DNA of 64,000 bases from Bog-159 sp963707465 (GTDB taxonomy: Bacteria; Acidobacteriota; Terriglobia; Bryobacterales; Bryobacteraceae), in the NCBI GenBank assembly GCA_963707465.1, contig CAVPQK010000011.1, forward strand, positions 558,001-622,000, in the 5' to 3' direction. Numbering within the stretch: the stretch's first letter is position 1; the number at the start of each line of letters is the position of its first letter. The notes under the pieces were generated by a model. That model worked only from the letters and a program-made list of their open reading frames with translations, was not told the DNA's origin and searched no databases. The position numbers were made by a program, and so were the translations under genes. Below, in pieces: positions 16,270-24,480 of the stretch.

Positions 16270-16630
16270 CCAACTGATCCTGGGACTCACGGACTGGCGC
16301 GGCACAACGCTCGCAGCCGTCCGCAAGACCATCCTCGAGGCCGACCGGGAGATCATCGAAGAGTGGAAATGGATGGGAAGCCCCGTCTGGGAACGCGACG
16401 GAATCATCGCGGTCGGCAACGCTCACAAAGATAAGGTGAAGCTTACCTTTTCCCACGGGGCGAGCCTCCCCGATCCCGACAAGCTCTTCAACGCCGGCCT
16501 CGAAGGCAAGGTGTGGCGCGCCATTGACATCTACGAGGGCGATAAGATCAATGCGCGCGCTCTAAAAAATCTCGTCCGCGCCGCCATCGAGCACAATCAA
16601 CGAGCGAAGGGCCGACGAGCGAAAAAGTGA
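16247..16630 (+). CDS. DUF1801-domain protein
   Basis: 127 aa from the ATG at 16247 (MNPSERIDQLILGLTDWRGT); upstream in-frame ATGs would read into the overlapping membrane-protein gene. The segment EWKWMGSPVWERDGIIAVGN, then KVKLTFSHGASLPDPDKLFN and RAIDIYEGDKINARALKNLV, matches the DUF1801/YdhG-like fold, a small alpha/beta protein often encoded in stress-response neighbourhoods; its biochemical role is unknown. The C-terminus is Lys/Arg-rich (KGRRAKK). Its stop overlaps the MFS start (TGATG at 16628-16632). Confidence 0.8.
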   Translation: MNPSERIDQLILGLTDWRGTTLAAVRKTILEADREIIEEWKWMGSPVWERDGIIAVGNAHKDKVKLTFSHGASLPDPDKLFNAGLEGKVWRAIDIYEGDKINARALKNLVRAAIEHNQRAKGRRAKK

Positions 16631-17853
16631 TGGCGCCGGCGGCTGCGGTGGGCGCTCCGTGGCGCAATCCCGCCTTCCAGCGGCTTTGGCTGGGGCTGAG
16701 TATCTCGTATCTTGGGGACCAGTTCACCACCATCGCCCTGCTCTGGTTCGTGCTGCAGTTAACCGGCTCTGGTGCGGCGGTGGGACTGGTCATCCTCTGC
16801 TTCGACCTCCCCGGCGTCGTCACCGGGGCCATCCTCGGGCGCATGCTGGATCGCTACCAGCCGCGGCTCGTAATGGGCTTCGACAACCTCGCCCGAGCGG
16901 CGCTCATCGCGGCGATTCCCACGCTCTACGCCCTGGGATCGTTGCACCTCTGGCACGTCTTCGCGCTGGCGTTGCTGGCCGGAGCGCTCTCGCCGGCAAG
17001 CACGGCTGGGGTGCGGGCGTTTGTGCCGCACCTGGTGGACGACGCCGCCCTCGATCGCGCCAATGCGCTCACCGCGGCCAGCCTGCAGTTTTCGTATCTC
17101 GCCGGCCCAATCTCAGCAGGCTTCGCCGTCGCCAGGTTGGGCGGTCCCTGGGCGCTGTTCATCGACGCCGCCAGTTTCCTGCTGATGGGCCTGCTGGCGC
17201 TGACCCTGCCCGCGATCGCTCGCGAACCGCGTGTCGCGCAGCAGGCGGCAGCCAATCGGTGGCTCGGCTTCGGCGCGCTGTTCAGCCTGCCCTCCGTACC
17301 CGCGCTTACCCTCCTCACGCTGGTCTTCTTTTTCTCCTACGGCCCATTGGAAGCGGCCCTGCCAGTCTACGGCCGCCAGACATTACACGCCAGCGCCGGC
17401 GGCTACGGGCTGCTCTGGACCGGCTTCGGAATAGGCGCCTTCGCCGGTGTACTGATCCTGACCAGGCTCTCGCACCGCTGGTGGCCGGGCATTGCCCTAC
17501 CCATGATCGCAGTGCTTTGGGGAGCGCTGCTGTGCCCCCTGTTTTTCATCCGGCGGCTCCCGCTCGCGATGCTGTTCCTCGGCATAGCCGGAGCATCCTG
17601 GGCGCCCTATACGCCGATGGAAACCACCCTGCTGCAGCGGCTCGTCCCGGCCGACATACGCGGCCAGGTCTTCGGCGCGCGGCATTCGCTGGTGGTAGCG
17701 GCCACGCCCCTGGGAGCCGCGTTCGGTGGCGTGCTGCTGCAATATCTGCCGGCGCCGCTGGTGATCGCTATCTCAGGCGTCGCCTGTATCCTGGCCGGGA
17801 TCGGCGGCCTCGTTTCACCGTCACTCCGTCAGTTGCTGCGAGGAAGCCCCTAA
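16630..17853 (+). CDS. MFS transporter (EntS/MefA-like drug or metabolite exporter)
   Basis: 407 aa with about twelve membrane segments. The N-terminus PAFQRLWLGLSISYLGDQFT leads into the first helix; GRMLDRYQPRLVMGFDNLAR is the MFS motif A loop between helices 2 and 3; the second half repeats the pattern (LSRWWPGIALPMIAVLWG region). The closest recognisable group is the MFS_3 family, which includes EntS and macrolide exporters. ATG at 16630 is chosen over GTG at 16627 because it forms a TGATG coupling with the upstream gene. Last gene of the VOC operon; with VOC proteins this suggests detoxification or export of a small organic compound. Confidence 0.85.
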   Translation: MAPAAAVGAPWRNPAFQRLWLGLSISYLGDQFTTIALLWFVLQLTGSGAAVGLVILCFDLPGVVTGAILGRMLDRYQPRLVMGFDNLARAALIAAIPTLYALGSLHLWHVFALALLAGALSPASTAGVRAFVPHLVDDAALDRANALTAASLQFSYLAGPISAGFAVARLGGPWALFIDAASFLLMGLLALTLPAIAREPRVAQQAAANRWLGFGALFSLPSVPALTLLTLVFFFSYGPLEAALPVYGRQTLHASAGGYGLLWTGFGIGAFAGVLILTRLSHRWWPGIALPMIAVLWGALLCPLFFIRRLPLAMLFLGIAGASWAPYTPMETTLLQRLVPADIRGQVFGARHSLVVAATPLGAAFGGVLLQYLPAPLVIAISGVACILAGIGGLVSPSLRQLLRGSP

Positions 17854-18079
17854 TGTTCCCGCAGGGTGCGAAGACCGGCCTACTGCTTGCGATCATAGCG
17901 TCGGTACGGCCAATGTCACCTTCGTCGATCGTGCCAACCGCCACAACAACTTTCCAACTGGCGCTGCAAGACAGCATCGGCGGGCGGCCAATAACCGCTT
18001 TTCAGCGATGCGCCGCAAGCCGTGGCCCACTCTTGCGCAGCACCCTCACCGTGCCGCGCTACGATGTGTTATCAAGGTC
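17854..18079. other. Intergenic stretch, no gene seen
   Basis: Short open frames occur on both strands but none has a ribosome site, a coherent amino-acid pattern or a recognisable motif. The following gene may begin as early as 18008. Confidence 0.4.
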
Positions 18080-18826
18080 ATGCTGTTCTGCCATCGCCCT
18101 ACTCTTGAAAAGTGGTCACCAGATTTCTCCTCAGCCGGACTGCCCAATCCGGTCTGGACCCGCATCCACAGCAGCCAGACGGAATTGGCCAACTCGTTGG
18201 AGTACACCGAATGGACCCGGAATCCAGTTCAGGTGCACATATGTGATGCCTGTGGCACGGTCGGGTGCGCTTCAGGAGGGTACATTCACCTTTCCGCAAT
18301 TGGGGATTATATCTTTTGGACAATGCCGCAAAGTGACAAGACTCGCGATGGGATGGATGTCCCCTTCCCAGCCACGGCGCTGGTTAAATTCGGTTCCATC
18401 GCTTTTCCAAGCGAGACTTGGGGATGGCTGCGCGCTGTCGAATCCGATGTGCCGGAGACTCGATGCGTATCCCCTGCGAATGGCCGGGCACTCCTCGATG
18501 CGTGGGCTGTCGGACCGGGGCGCCAACGAGCGGTCGATCGACTACTGCCGATGCTCCGGGCGCGCCTGCTTGCCAGCGCGACCCTGGAAACAGCTACCGC
18601 GATCGAGTTGATCGAGCGATGGCTAGACTGGTTCAGCTCGAAGGCCGATCTAGCCATTGATGGAAACATCATGAGTCTGGACCCCGGCAATGCTCCGGTG
18701 GAGACCCTGTATTTTGATGGCCCCCAAGCAGAGGACTGGCCTGCTCTCGCGCGATTCGGTAAGGGCTTCGTACCTGTGCTCGATCCGGGGCACATTTTTG
18801 TTCCCGCAGACTGCGAACGTCTCTAG
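18080..18826 (+). CDS. Hypothetical protein, about 248 aa
   Basis: I do not recognise the family. With the ATG at 18080 the protein starts MLFCHRPTLEKWSPDFSSAG; an earlier ATG at 18008 would add 24 less convincing residues. A Cys-rich segment CDACGTVGCASGGYIHL lies near residue 55 and suggests metal or disulfide binding. Later parts (ALLDAWAVGPGRQRAVDRLL, IELIERWLDWFSSKADLAID) look helical and globular. Codon use is coding-like but GC is somewhat lower than neighbours (start region about 18060-18330), which may indicate transfer. Downstream is the UvrA-like gene, same strand, about 108 bases away. Confidence 0.55.
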   Translation: MLFCHRPTLEKWSPDFSSAGLPNPVWTRIHSSQTELANSLEYTEWTRNPVQVHICDACGTVGCASGGYIHLSAIGDYIFWTMPQSDKTRDGMDVPFPATALVKFGSIAFPSETWGWLRAVESDVPETRCVSPANGRALLDAWAVGPGRQRAVDRLLPMLRARLLASATLETATAIELIERWLDWFSSKADLAIDGNIMSLDPGNAPVETLYFDGPQAEDWPALARFGKGFVPVLDPGHIFVPADCERL

Positions 18827-18934
18827 GAATGGAATGCGAATAGAATCCCGTCAAAAGCGCGTGTGCGCGCCTATCCTCGTCCGCATGGGATCGCCTGCGC
18901 CCCGAATCAAAATATTAAAACCGTAGAGGAAACC

Positions 18935-21184
18935 ATGCCCCAGGAATACATCGAAATCCGCGGCGCCCGCGAGAACAACCTGAAGAACGTCTCCCTGCGC
19001 ATCCCCAAACGCAAGATCACGATCTTCACCGGCGTCTCGGGTTCCGGCAAATCGTCGATCGTCTTCGACACCCTCGCCACCGAGGCCCAACGCCAGATGA
19101 ACGAGAATTTCAGCATGTTCATCCGCACCTTCCTGCCGCGCTACTCCCAGCCCGACGCCGATGCCATCGAAAACCTGAGCATGCCCATCGTCGTGGACCA
19201 GAAGCGGCTCGGCGGCGGCTCCCATTCGACCATGGGCACTATCACCGACATCTACCCCGTGCTGCGCCGCTTATATTCCCACATCGGCAAACCGCACGTC
19301 GGCCATGCGAATGTCTTTTCCTTCAACGACCCCAAGGGCATGTGCCCGAACTGCAACGGCCTCGGCCGCAAGATGGGCGTGGACGTGGATCTGTTCCTCG
19401 ATAAATCCAAGTCACTGAATGAAGGCGCGATCCTGTTCGGTGAATATGCCGTCGACAGTTGGGGCTGGAACTTCCTCGGCCGATCGAAACTCTTCGACAT
19501 GGACAAGAAGCTTTCGAAGTTCAGCGAAAAGGAAATGGATCTGCTTTTATACAGCAAGCCCTATAAGTTGAAAACCAACGTTGGAGGCAAGACCTTCAAT
19601 CTGACCTGCGAAGGCATCATCACCAGATTTATCGCCAAGTACATCACTCGCGATCTGAAGACTATGTCGGAACGCACCCAAAAGGCCGTTGCGCCTTACA
19701 TCACCATGGCGTCGTGCACCGTGTGCAAGGGCGCGCGCTTAAGCCAGGAAGTGCTGAAGTGCAAGATCAGTGGATACAACATCGCCGCCCTGGCCTCCAT
19801 GGAAGTGGACCAGTTAGTCGGTGTGATCAAGACCATCAAGGAACCGAAAGCCGCACCCATCTTGAGCACGCTGATCCAGCGCCTGCAATATCTCGTGGAT
19901 ATCGGTCTCGAATATCTCACCTTGAGTCGCGAGACAGACACACTCTCCGGCGGCGAATCGCAGCGCGTGAAGATCGTCAAACACCTGAGCAGCAGCCTCG
20001 TCGACGCCATGTATGTGTTCGACGAACCCAGCGTGGGGCTGCACCCGCGCGATGTGCATCGTTTGAACGAACTCCTGCAACAATTGCGCGATCGTGGAAA
20101 CACCGTCCTCGTTGTAGAACACGATCCCGATGTCATTAAAGTGGCCGACCATGTCGTGGACCTCGGCCCGCACGCAGGGAGTCAGGGCGGCCAGGTTATG
20201 TACGAAGGTCCGTTCAAAAACCTGTTGAGCACGGACACACTGACCGGAAAATATTTGAAACAGTCGGTTTCGATTAAAAGCGATTCCCGTACCCCCAGTG
20301 GAAAGCTGCCGATCCGGAATGCCAAAGCCAACAACTTGCAGAACGTCAGCGTGGACATCCCGCAGGGTGTACTCACGGCAATTACAGGTGTGGCCGGCTC
20401 TGGGAAGAGTTCGTTAATTCATCAGACCTTTCTCCGCCAGCACCCGGACGCCATCGTGATCGACCAATCCCCGGTAGGCGTCTCCAGCCGCTCCAACCCC
20501 GGCACCTATACCGGCATCATGGACGACGTCCGCAAGGCCTTCGCGGCCGCCAACAAAGTGAGTCCTTCCCTGTTCAGCTTCAATTCGGAAGGCGCCTGCC
20601 AGACCTGCCAGGGGCTGGGCGTGATTTACACGGAGATCCCCGCCATGGGCGAAGTCAAGTCGCCCTGTGAGATCTGCGAGGGCAAGCGCTTTAAAGATGA
20701 AGTACTGGAATACAAGCTGAACGGAAAATCGATCAACGATGTGCTGCTAATGACAGTCAGTCAGGCGCTCGAATATTTCAAGATCGACAAGATCACGAGC
20801 AAGCTACAAGCCATGAGCGACGTGGGCCTCGATTACCTGACCCTGGGTCAACCGTTGAGCACGCTCTCCGGTGGCGAATGCCAGCGCATCAAACTAGCGA
20901 GTGAGCTGCATAAACAAGGCAGTATCTATGTGCTGGATGAGCCCACCACCGGTTTGCACATGTCGGATATCCGTCACCTGCTGGAGATCATGAACCGCCT
21001 CGTAGACGCCGGCAACACGGTGATTGTGATCGAACATAACACCCGCGTGATCAAGAATGCGGACTGGGTCATCGACATGGGCCCCGAAGGCGGCACGAAG
21101 GGCGGCAAGGTCATGTTCGAAGGCACACCCAAGCAGTTACTAACCGCAAAGAATTCGCTGACCAGTGAGTACCTACGGAACTAG
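18935..21184 (+). CDS. Short UvrA-like ABC ATPase (UvrA2/DrrC type)
   Basis: 749 aa from the ATG at 18935 behind AGAGGA. Two ABC cassettes are present: GVSGSGKSS (33-41) with LSGGESQRVK, and GVAGSGKSS with LSGGECQRIKLASEL, each with Walker B DEPS/DEPT. Zinc-finger half-sites CPNCNGLG, CTVC, CQTCQGLG and CEIC remain. Normal UvrA is about 940 residues, so a large block (the UvrB-binding and damage-sensing insertion domains) is reduced, as in UvrA2 and DrrC-type proteins linked to DNA-intercalating drug resistance. It probably scans or protects DNA but does not load UvrB in the usual way. No uvrB or uvrC lies nearby. Confidence 0.86.
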   Translation: MPQEYIEIRGARENNLKNVSLRIPKRKITIFTGVSGSGKSSIVFDTLATEAQRQMNENFSMFIRTFLPRYSQPDADAIENLSMPIVVDQKRLGGGSHSTMGTITDIYPVLRRLYSHIGKPHVGHANVFSFNDPKGMCPNCNGLGRKMGVDVDLFLDKSKSLNEGAILFGEYAVDSWGWNFLGRSKLFDMDKKLSKFSEKEMDLLLYSKPYKLKTNVGGKTFNLTCEGIITRFIAKYITRDLKTMSERTQKAVAPYITMASCTVCKGARLSQEVLKCKISGYNIAALASMEVDQLVGVIKTIKEPKAAPILSTLIQRLQYLVDIGLEYLTLSRETDTLSGGESQRVKIVKHLSSSLVDAMYVFDEPSVGLHPRDVHRLNELLQQLRDRGNTVLVVEHDPDVIKVADHVVDLGPHAGSQGGQVMYEGPFKNLLSTDTLTGKYLKQSVSIKSDSRTPSGKLPIRNAKANNLQNVSVDIPQGVLTAITGVAGSGKSSLIHQTFLRQHPDAIVIDQSPVGVSSRSNPGTYTGIMDDVRKAFAAANKVSPSLFSFNSEGACQTCQGLGVIYTEIPAMGEVKSPCEICEGKRFKDEVLEYKLNGKSINDVLLMTVSQALEYFKIDKITSKLQAMSDVGLDYLTLGQPLSTLSGGECQRIKLASELHKQGSIYVLDEPTTGLHMSDIRHLLEIMNRLVDAGNTVIVIEHNTRVIKNADWVIDMGPEGGTKGGKVMFEGTPKQLLTAKNSLTSEYLRN

Positions 21185-21205
21185 CGCCGTGGCGCAGACT
21201 CTTCG

Positions 21206-21238
21206 TGTGCGCGCCGGCACTCATGCCGGCGCTCGCCT
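21206..21238. repeat. Palindromic repeat after the UvrA-like gene
   Basis: GCCGGCA-CTCA-TGCCGGC at 21213-21230 is a perfect seven-base stem with a four-base loop, embedded in GTGCGC...GCTCGCC. It has the same CA-CTC-TG centre as the unit at 30930-30947. It lies between two converging genes (uvrA-like and pyrE) and could also form a terminator hairpin, though no U-tract follows. Confidence 0.6.
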
Positions 21239-21839
21239 ATCCCGGACGCGATCCCGGCTTCACCGCCGGCACGCCCTGCGCGCACAGCGGACATTCCCCC
21301 GGATCGTAAGCCACCACCTGAAGCGTCACCAGCGCCACGCGCGGCGTTCCCACATCCGCGTGCCCGCCGCTGCGGTCCACGATGGAGCCGGCCGCCAGCG
21401 GTCGCGCCCCGGCCGCGCGCAGCGCCTCCACCACGTCGCGCGTGCTGCCCCCGGTCGTGACCACGTCTTCCACTACCAGAGCCGCCTCGCCTGACGCTAC
21501 CGCGAAGCCGCGGCGCAACGTCATCTTCTTGTTCTCGTCCCGCTCCGTGAAGATGAATCGGGCGCCGAACGCGCGCGCGACTTCGTGGCCGATGATCAGC
21601 CCGCCCAGCGCCGGCGACACCACCAGGCCCACGGGTTCACTTACCAGTTTGCGAAGCTCGCCGGCCAGCAGCTCGCCCAACTCGGCCGCGTGCCGTGGAT
21701 GTTGCAGCACCAGCGCGCACTGCAGGTACGTGGGGCTGTGCAGTCCGCTCGTAAGCCGGAAATGCCCGCTCAAATACGCGCCCGTGGCGCGGAACATATC
21801 TAATATCGACTCGGCGCGGGATTCGGCTTGCGGCGTCAC
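21237..21839 (-). CDS. pyrE: Orotate phosphoribosyltransferase
   Basis: 200 aa, normal size. It joins orotate and PRPP to form OMP in pyrimidine synthesis. The PRPP-binding signature LVVEDVVTTGGSTRDVVEAL (121-140) is unmistakable, with the catalytic-loop block FTERDENKKMTLRRGF (97-112) and SGHFRLTSGLHSPTYLQCAL near the N-terminus. The C-terminal CPLCAQGVP is common in a PyrE subgroup of deep-branching bacteria. ATG (or equivalent) at 21839; divergent from the TolC-family gene. Confidence 0.93.
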   Translation of the reverse strand: MTPQAESRAESILDMFRATGAYLSGHFRLTSGLHSPTYLQCALVLQHPRHAAELGELLAGELRKLVSEPVGLVVSPALGGLIIGHEVARAFGARFIFTERDENKKMTLRRGFAVASGEAALVVEDVVTTGGSTRDVVEALRAAGARPLAAGSIVDRSGGHADVGTPRVALVTLQVVAYDPGECPLCAQGVPAVKPGSRPG

Positions 21840-21888
21840 AAACGCCTACTATACCATTGAGAAAAACCCTCGCTGCACAAAGGTAAAC

Positions 21889-23802
21889 ATGCATCGCTTT
21901 GAAACCGTTATTTCCATGCTCTGTGTCTGGCTCCTGATCGCGCCGGCCTTCGCCCAGCAACCGGTCGCCCAGCCGGACGGATCGTTCAGTTGGATCACGG
22001 GCCGGTACCGCGCCAGGCAGGTGCCGCCCATCAACGTGGCCAACTCCGGCCGGCTGGAAATGTTGCTGCGCGCCGGCCGGCTCTACCTCTCCATGCAGGA
22101 TTCGATCGCCCTGGCCCTCGAGAACAATCTCGACATCGAGATCCAGCGCTATGGCCCGCAGATCGCCGACACCCAGGTTTTGCGCGCCAAGGCGGGCGCG
22201 TTCGCACAAGGCGTATCCACGTCGGTAACCGCCGGACCCACCAGCGCGCAGTCCGGCGGCGTGGCCCAGAGCGGCGTATCGGGGAATCCTTCCACGCAGG
22301 CCAGCTCGGCCAGCGCAACGGCGGTGGGCAATACCGTCATCACGCAAACCGGCCCGCCGATTCCCACCTACGATCCGGCTTTGGTCGGCAGCGCGAGCTG
22401 GGCCCACCAGTCGATTCCCGAAAGCAGCGTCTTCATCGCCGGCGTCGATGCCTTGATTCAGCGCCAGGACAACTCGGGCGTTACGTATCAGCAAGGCTTC
22501 CAGACCGGAACGTCGGTGAGCCTGGGGCTGAACAACGCCACCTCGATCGGCAACAGCTCCACCACGCTTTTCAACCCGGTTACCACTTCGTCACTGGGGC
22601 TGACGGTCACGCAGCATCTGCTGCAAGGCTTCAGCCTGGCCGTAAACCAGCGCCAGATCCGTATCGCCCGTAACAACCGCGAGCTTTCGGATCTCACCTT
22701 CAAGCTGCAAGTGATCACCACCGTGGCGGCCGTGATGGACCTTTACTGGGACCTGGTGACCTACAACGAAAACGTGCACGTCGAAGAGCAAGCCGTGGCC
22801 ACCAGCACCAAGCTTTTCGAAGACAACCAGAAACAGGTGGACGCCGGGATGATGGCGCCCATCGAAGTGGTGCGGGCCGAAGCGCAGTTGGCCACCGATC
22901 AGCAGAACCTCACGCTGGCGGAAACTCAACTGCTGCAGCAGGAGACCATTTTGAAAAATGCGCTGAGCCGCACCGGCGTGGCCAGCCCATCGGTGGCCGA
23001 AGCGCGCATCGTGCCCACCGATCGCATCCGCGTGCCGGACGTGGAACCGGTAACGCCGATTCAGGACCTGGTGGCGATGGCCCTATCCGCCCGCCCCGAA
23101 CTGGCCCAAAACCGCATCCAGGTGACCAACCAGGAGATCACCCTGCATGGTTCGAAGAACGGGCTGCTGCCTACGCTCGATCTGGTCGCCTCCGTCACCA
23201 ACAATGCGCTGGCCGGGCAGGTGAACACGGCGCTCTCCACCTTCCCCTTCAGTTTTGGGACGCCCAGCCCCGCCTTTATCGGCGGATACGGCGAGGTGTT
23301 GAAGCAGTTGTTTGCGCGCGACTATCCGAACTACTCGGCTGGATTTAATCTCACCATTCCGTTGCGCAATCGGGCGGCCCAGGCGCAGGCCATCAACGAT
23401 GAGCTCACCCTCCGCCAGTTGCAGCTCGGCGTGCAGCGGCTGGAAAACCAGGTCCGCGTGGACGTGCAGAACGCCATGATTGGCATCCGCAACGCGCGCG
23501 CGCAGTATCAGGCGGCCACCAAGGCGCGCATCCTGCAGGAGCGGACCCTGGACGCCGAGCAGAAGAAATATGCGGCGGGCGCGTCCGTGATTTACAACGT
23601 GATTCTGACCCAGCGGGACCTTGCGACCGCGCGCCAAAGCGAGCTCGCCGCCGAAGCGTCCTACGCCAAGTCGAAGGTGGAACTGGAGCGCGTAACCGGG
23701 CAAACCCTGAACAACAACGGCATTTCCCTAAGCGAAGCCTTCCAGGGCGTGGTGTCGCGGCCGGCCAGCCCCCTGCCGGCCACCGATCAGCCGGGCGAGT
23801 AA
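21889..23802 (+). CDS. TolC-family outer-membrane efflux protein
   Basis: 637 aa from the ATG at 21889; a longer frame upstream lies antisense to pyrE and was rejected. The signal peptide is FETVISMLCVWLLIAPAFAQ. Two outer-membrane efflux repeats follow: LSMQDSIALALENNLDIEIQ with long coiled-coil helices around 260-330 (VAAVMDLYWDLVTYNENVHV to LLQQETILKNALS), and a second copy (LVAMALSARPELAQNRIQVT to KSKVELERVTGQTLNN). Such proteins form the trimeric outer-membrane channel of tripartite export systems. A Ser/Ala-rich insert near 110-150 is unusual. No inner-membrane partner is adjacent. Confidence 0.88.
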   Translation: MHRFETVISMLCVWLLIAPAFAQQPVAQPDGSFSWITGRYRARQVPPINVANSGRLEMLLRAGRLYLSMQDSIALALENNLDIEIQRYGPQIADTQVLRAKAGAFAQGVSTSVTAGPTSAQSGGVAQSGVSGNPSTQASSASATAVGNTVITQTGPPIPTYDPALVGSASWAHQSIPESSVFIAGVDALIQRQDNSGVTYQQGFQTGTSVSLGLNNATSIGNSSTTLFNPVTTSSLGLTVTQHLLQGFSLAVNQRQIRIARNNRELSDLTFKLQVITTVAAVMDLYWDLVTYNENVHVEEQAVATSTKLFEDNQKQVDAGMMAPIEVVRAEAQLATDQQNLTLAETQLLQQETILKNALSRTGVASPSVAEARIVPTDRIRVPDVEPVTPIQDLVAMALSARPELAQNRIQVTNQEITLHGSKNGLLPTLDLVASVTNNALAGQVNTALSTFPFSFGTPSPAFIGGYGEVLKQLFARDYPNYSAGFNLTIPLRNRAAQAQAINDELTLRQLQLGVQRLENQVRVDVQNAMIGIRNARAQYQAATKARILQERTLDAEQKKYAAGASVIYNVILTQRDLATARQSELAAEASYAKSKVELERVTGQTLNNNGISLSEAFQGVVSRPASPLPATDQPGE

Positions 23803-24105
23803 GGTGTGACAGTTTTGTCGAAGCTTGTTTCAAAACAGGACAAAGCCGTGTCGGCCCAGTGCCATTTCTGCACTGGGATCACGGGTCGTTCCGCGCAGCT
23901 ATTGGAAATAATAGGGTTGGACTTTGGTGAGGCGATTGCTAGGTCTAAAGGCGTGACATACCAAGAGCAGGCCCAGCGAATAGCGATTGACTCCCCGTCT
24001 GGTTCCCTCCAACTAGTCGCCTCTTTACAGAACCTCTGAAACCCTCTAAATCCCCACAATCGCTATCGTTGGGCTTGTAGTTCCCGCCCGACGGCAGGTG
24101 CTACG
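23803..24105. other. Gene-free stretch of about 300 bases
   Basis: GC content drops compared with both neighbours. Open frames exist on each strand (a 77-codon plus frame from 23806 and a 90-codon minus frame), but neither has a ribosome site, conserved-looking segments or compositional support. It contains the inverted pair CAGTGCC...TGCACTG around 23860-23875. It may be a remnant of a lost element; nothing more can be supported. Confidence 0.35.
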
Positions 24106-24417
24106 ATGGGCACTATGTCGCAAGGTCTGATTGAAGTCGAGTGTCCCTGCTGCAGTGCGGTTCTGAAGATCGATCCGGAAACGCAAGCGGTGATTGCGCA
24201 TGCCGTCCCGGAGAAGCCGCCCGCCATCGAAGATCTGGCGGCGGCGGTGGCCAAGCTGAAGGGCGAGGCAGGGCGCCGCGACGAGGTCTTCCGCAAGCAG
24301 TTCGAAGCCGAGAAGTCCCACGGCAAGGTGCTCTCCAAGAAATTCGACGAGTTGCTGAAGCAGGCCAAGGAAAATCCGGATCAGACGCCCCCGCGCCGCG
24401 ATATCGATCTGGATTAG
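24106..24417 (+). CDS. Small hypothetical protein, 103 aa, with N-terminal Cys cluster and coiled coil
   Basis: The start is ATG 24106 or, more simply, ATG 24115 (MSQGLIEVECPCCSAVLKID). The N-terminal CPCC within a beta hairpin looks like half a zinc ribbon; the remaining Glu/Lys-rich part (AAAVAKLKGEAGRRDEVFRK, SKKFDELLKQAKENPDQ) is predicted coiled coil, and the acidic end is RRDIDLD. This resembles short acidobacterial zinc-ribbon-like proteins of unknown role. It lies alone between a TolC-family gene and a convergent secreted protein gene. Confidence 0.68.
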   Translation: MGTMSQGLIEVECPCCSAVLKIDPETQAVIAHAVPEKPPAIEDLAAAVAKLKGEAGRRDEVFRKQFEAEKSHGKVLSKKFDELLKQAKENPDQTPPRRDIDLD

Positions 24418-24447
24418 TCTGTTATGCGTCGGAGGCGGTCCGCCGCC

Positions 24448-24480
24448 ATTCTGTCTTCTGCCTTCTGACTCCTGTCTTCA
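24448..24480. repeat. CTGACTCCTGTCT-type simple repeat
   Basis: ATTCTGTCTTCTGCCTTCTG followed by ACTCCTGTCTTCA, a degenerate run of CTG/TCT units, lies between converging genes. A related run occurs at 57685-57720, sharing ATTCTGTCT and GACTCCTGTCT. It is a dispersed low-complexity intergenic repeat; no function is seen. Confidence 0.5.

Noticed and set aside
16659..18611. 650-codon plus-strand frame across the MFS gene
   Set aside because: Out-of-frame shadow of the MFS gene and of the following hypothetical gene.
23803..24105. 77- and 90-codon frames in the gap after the TolC-family gene
   Set aside because: No ribosome site, motif or coding bias on either strand.
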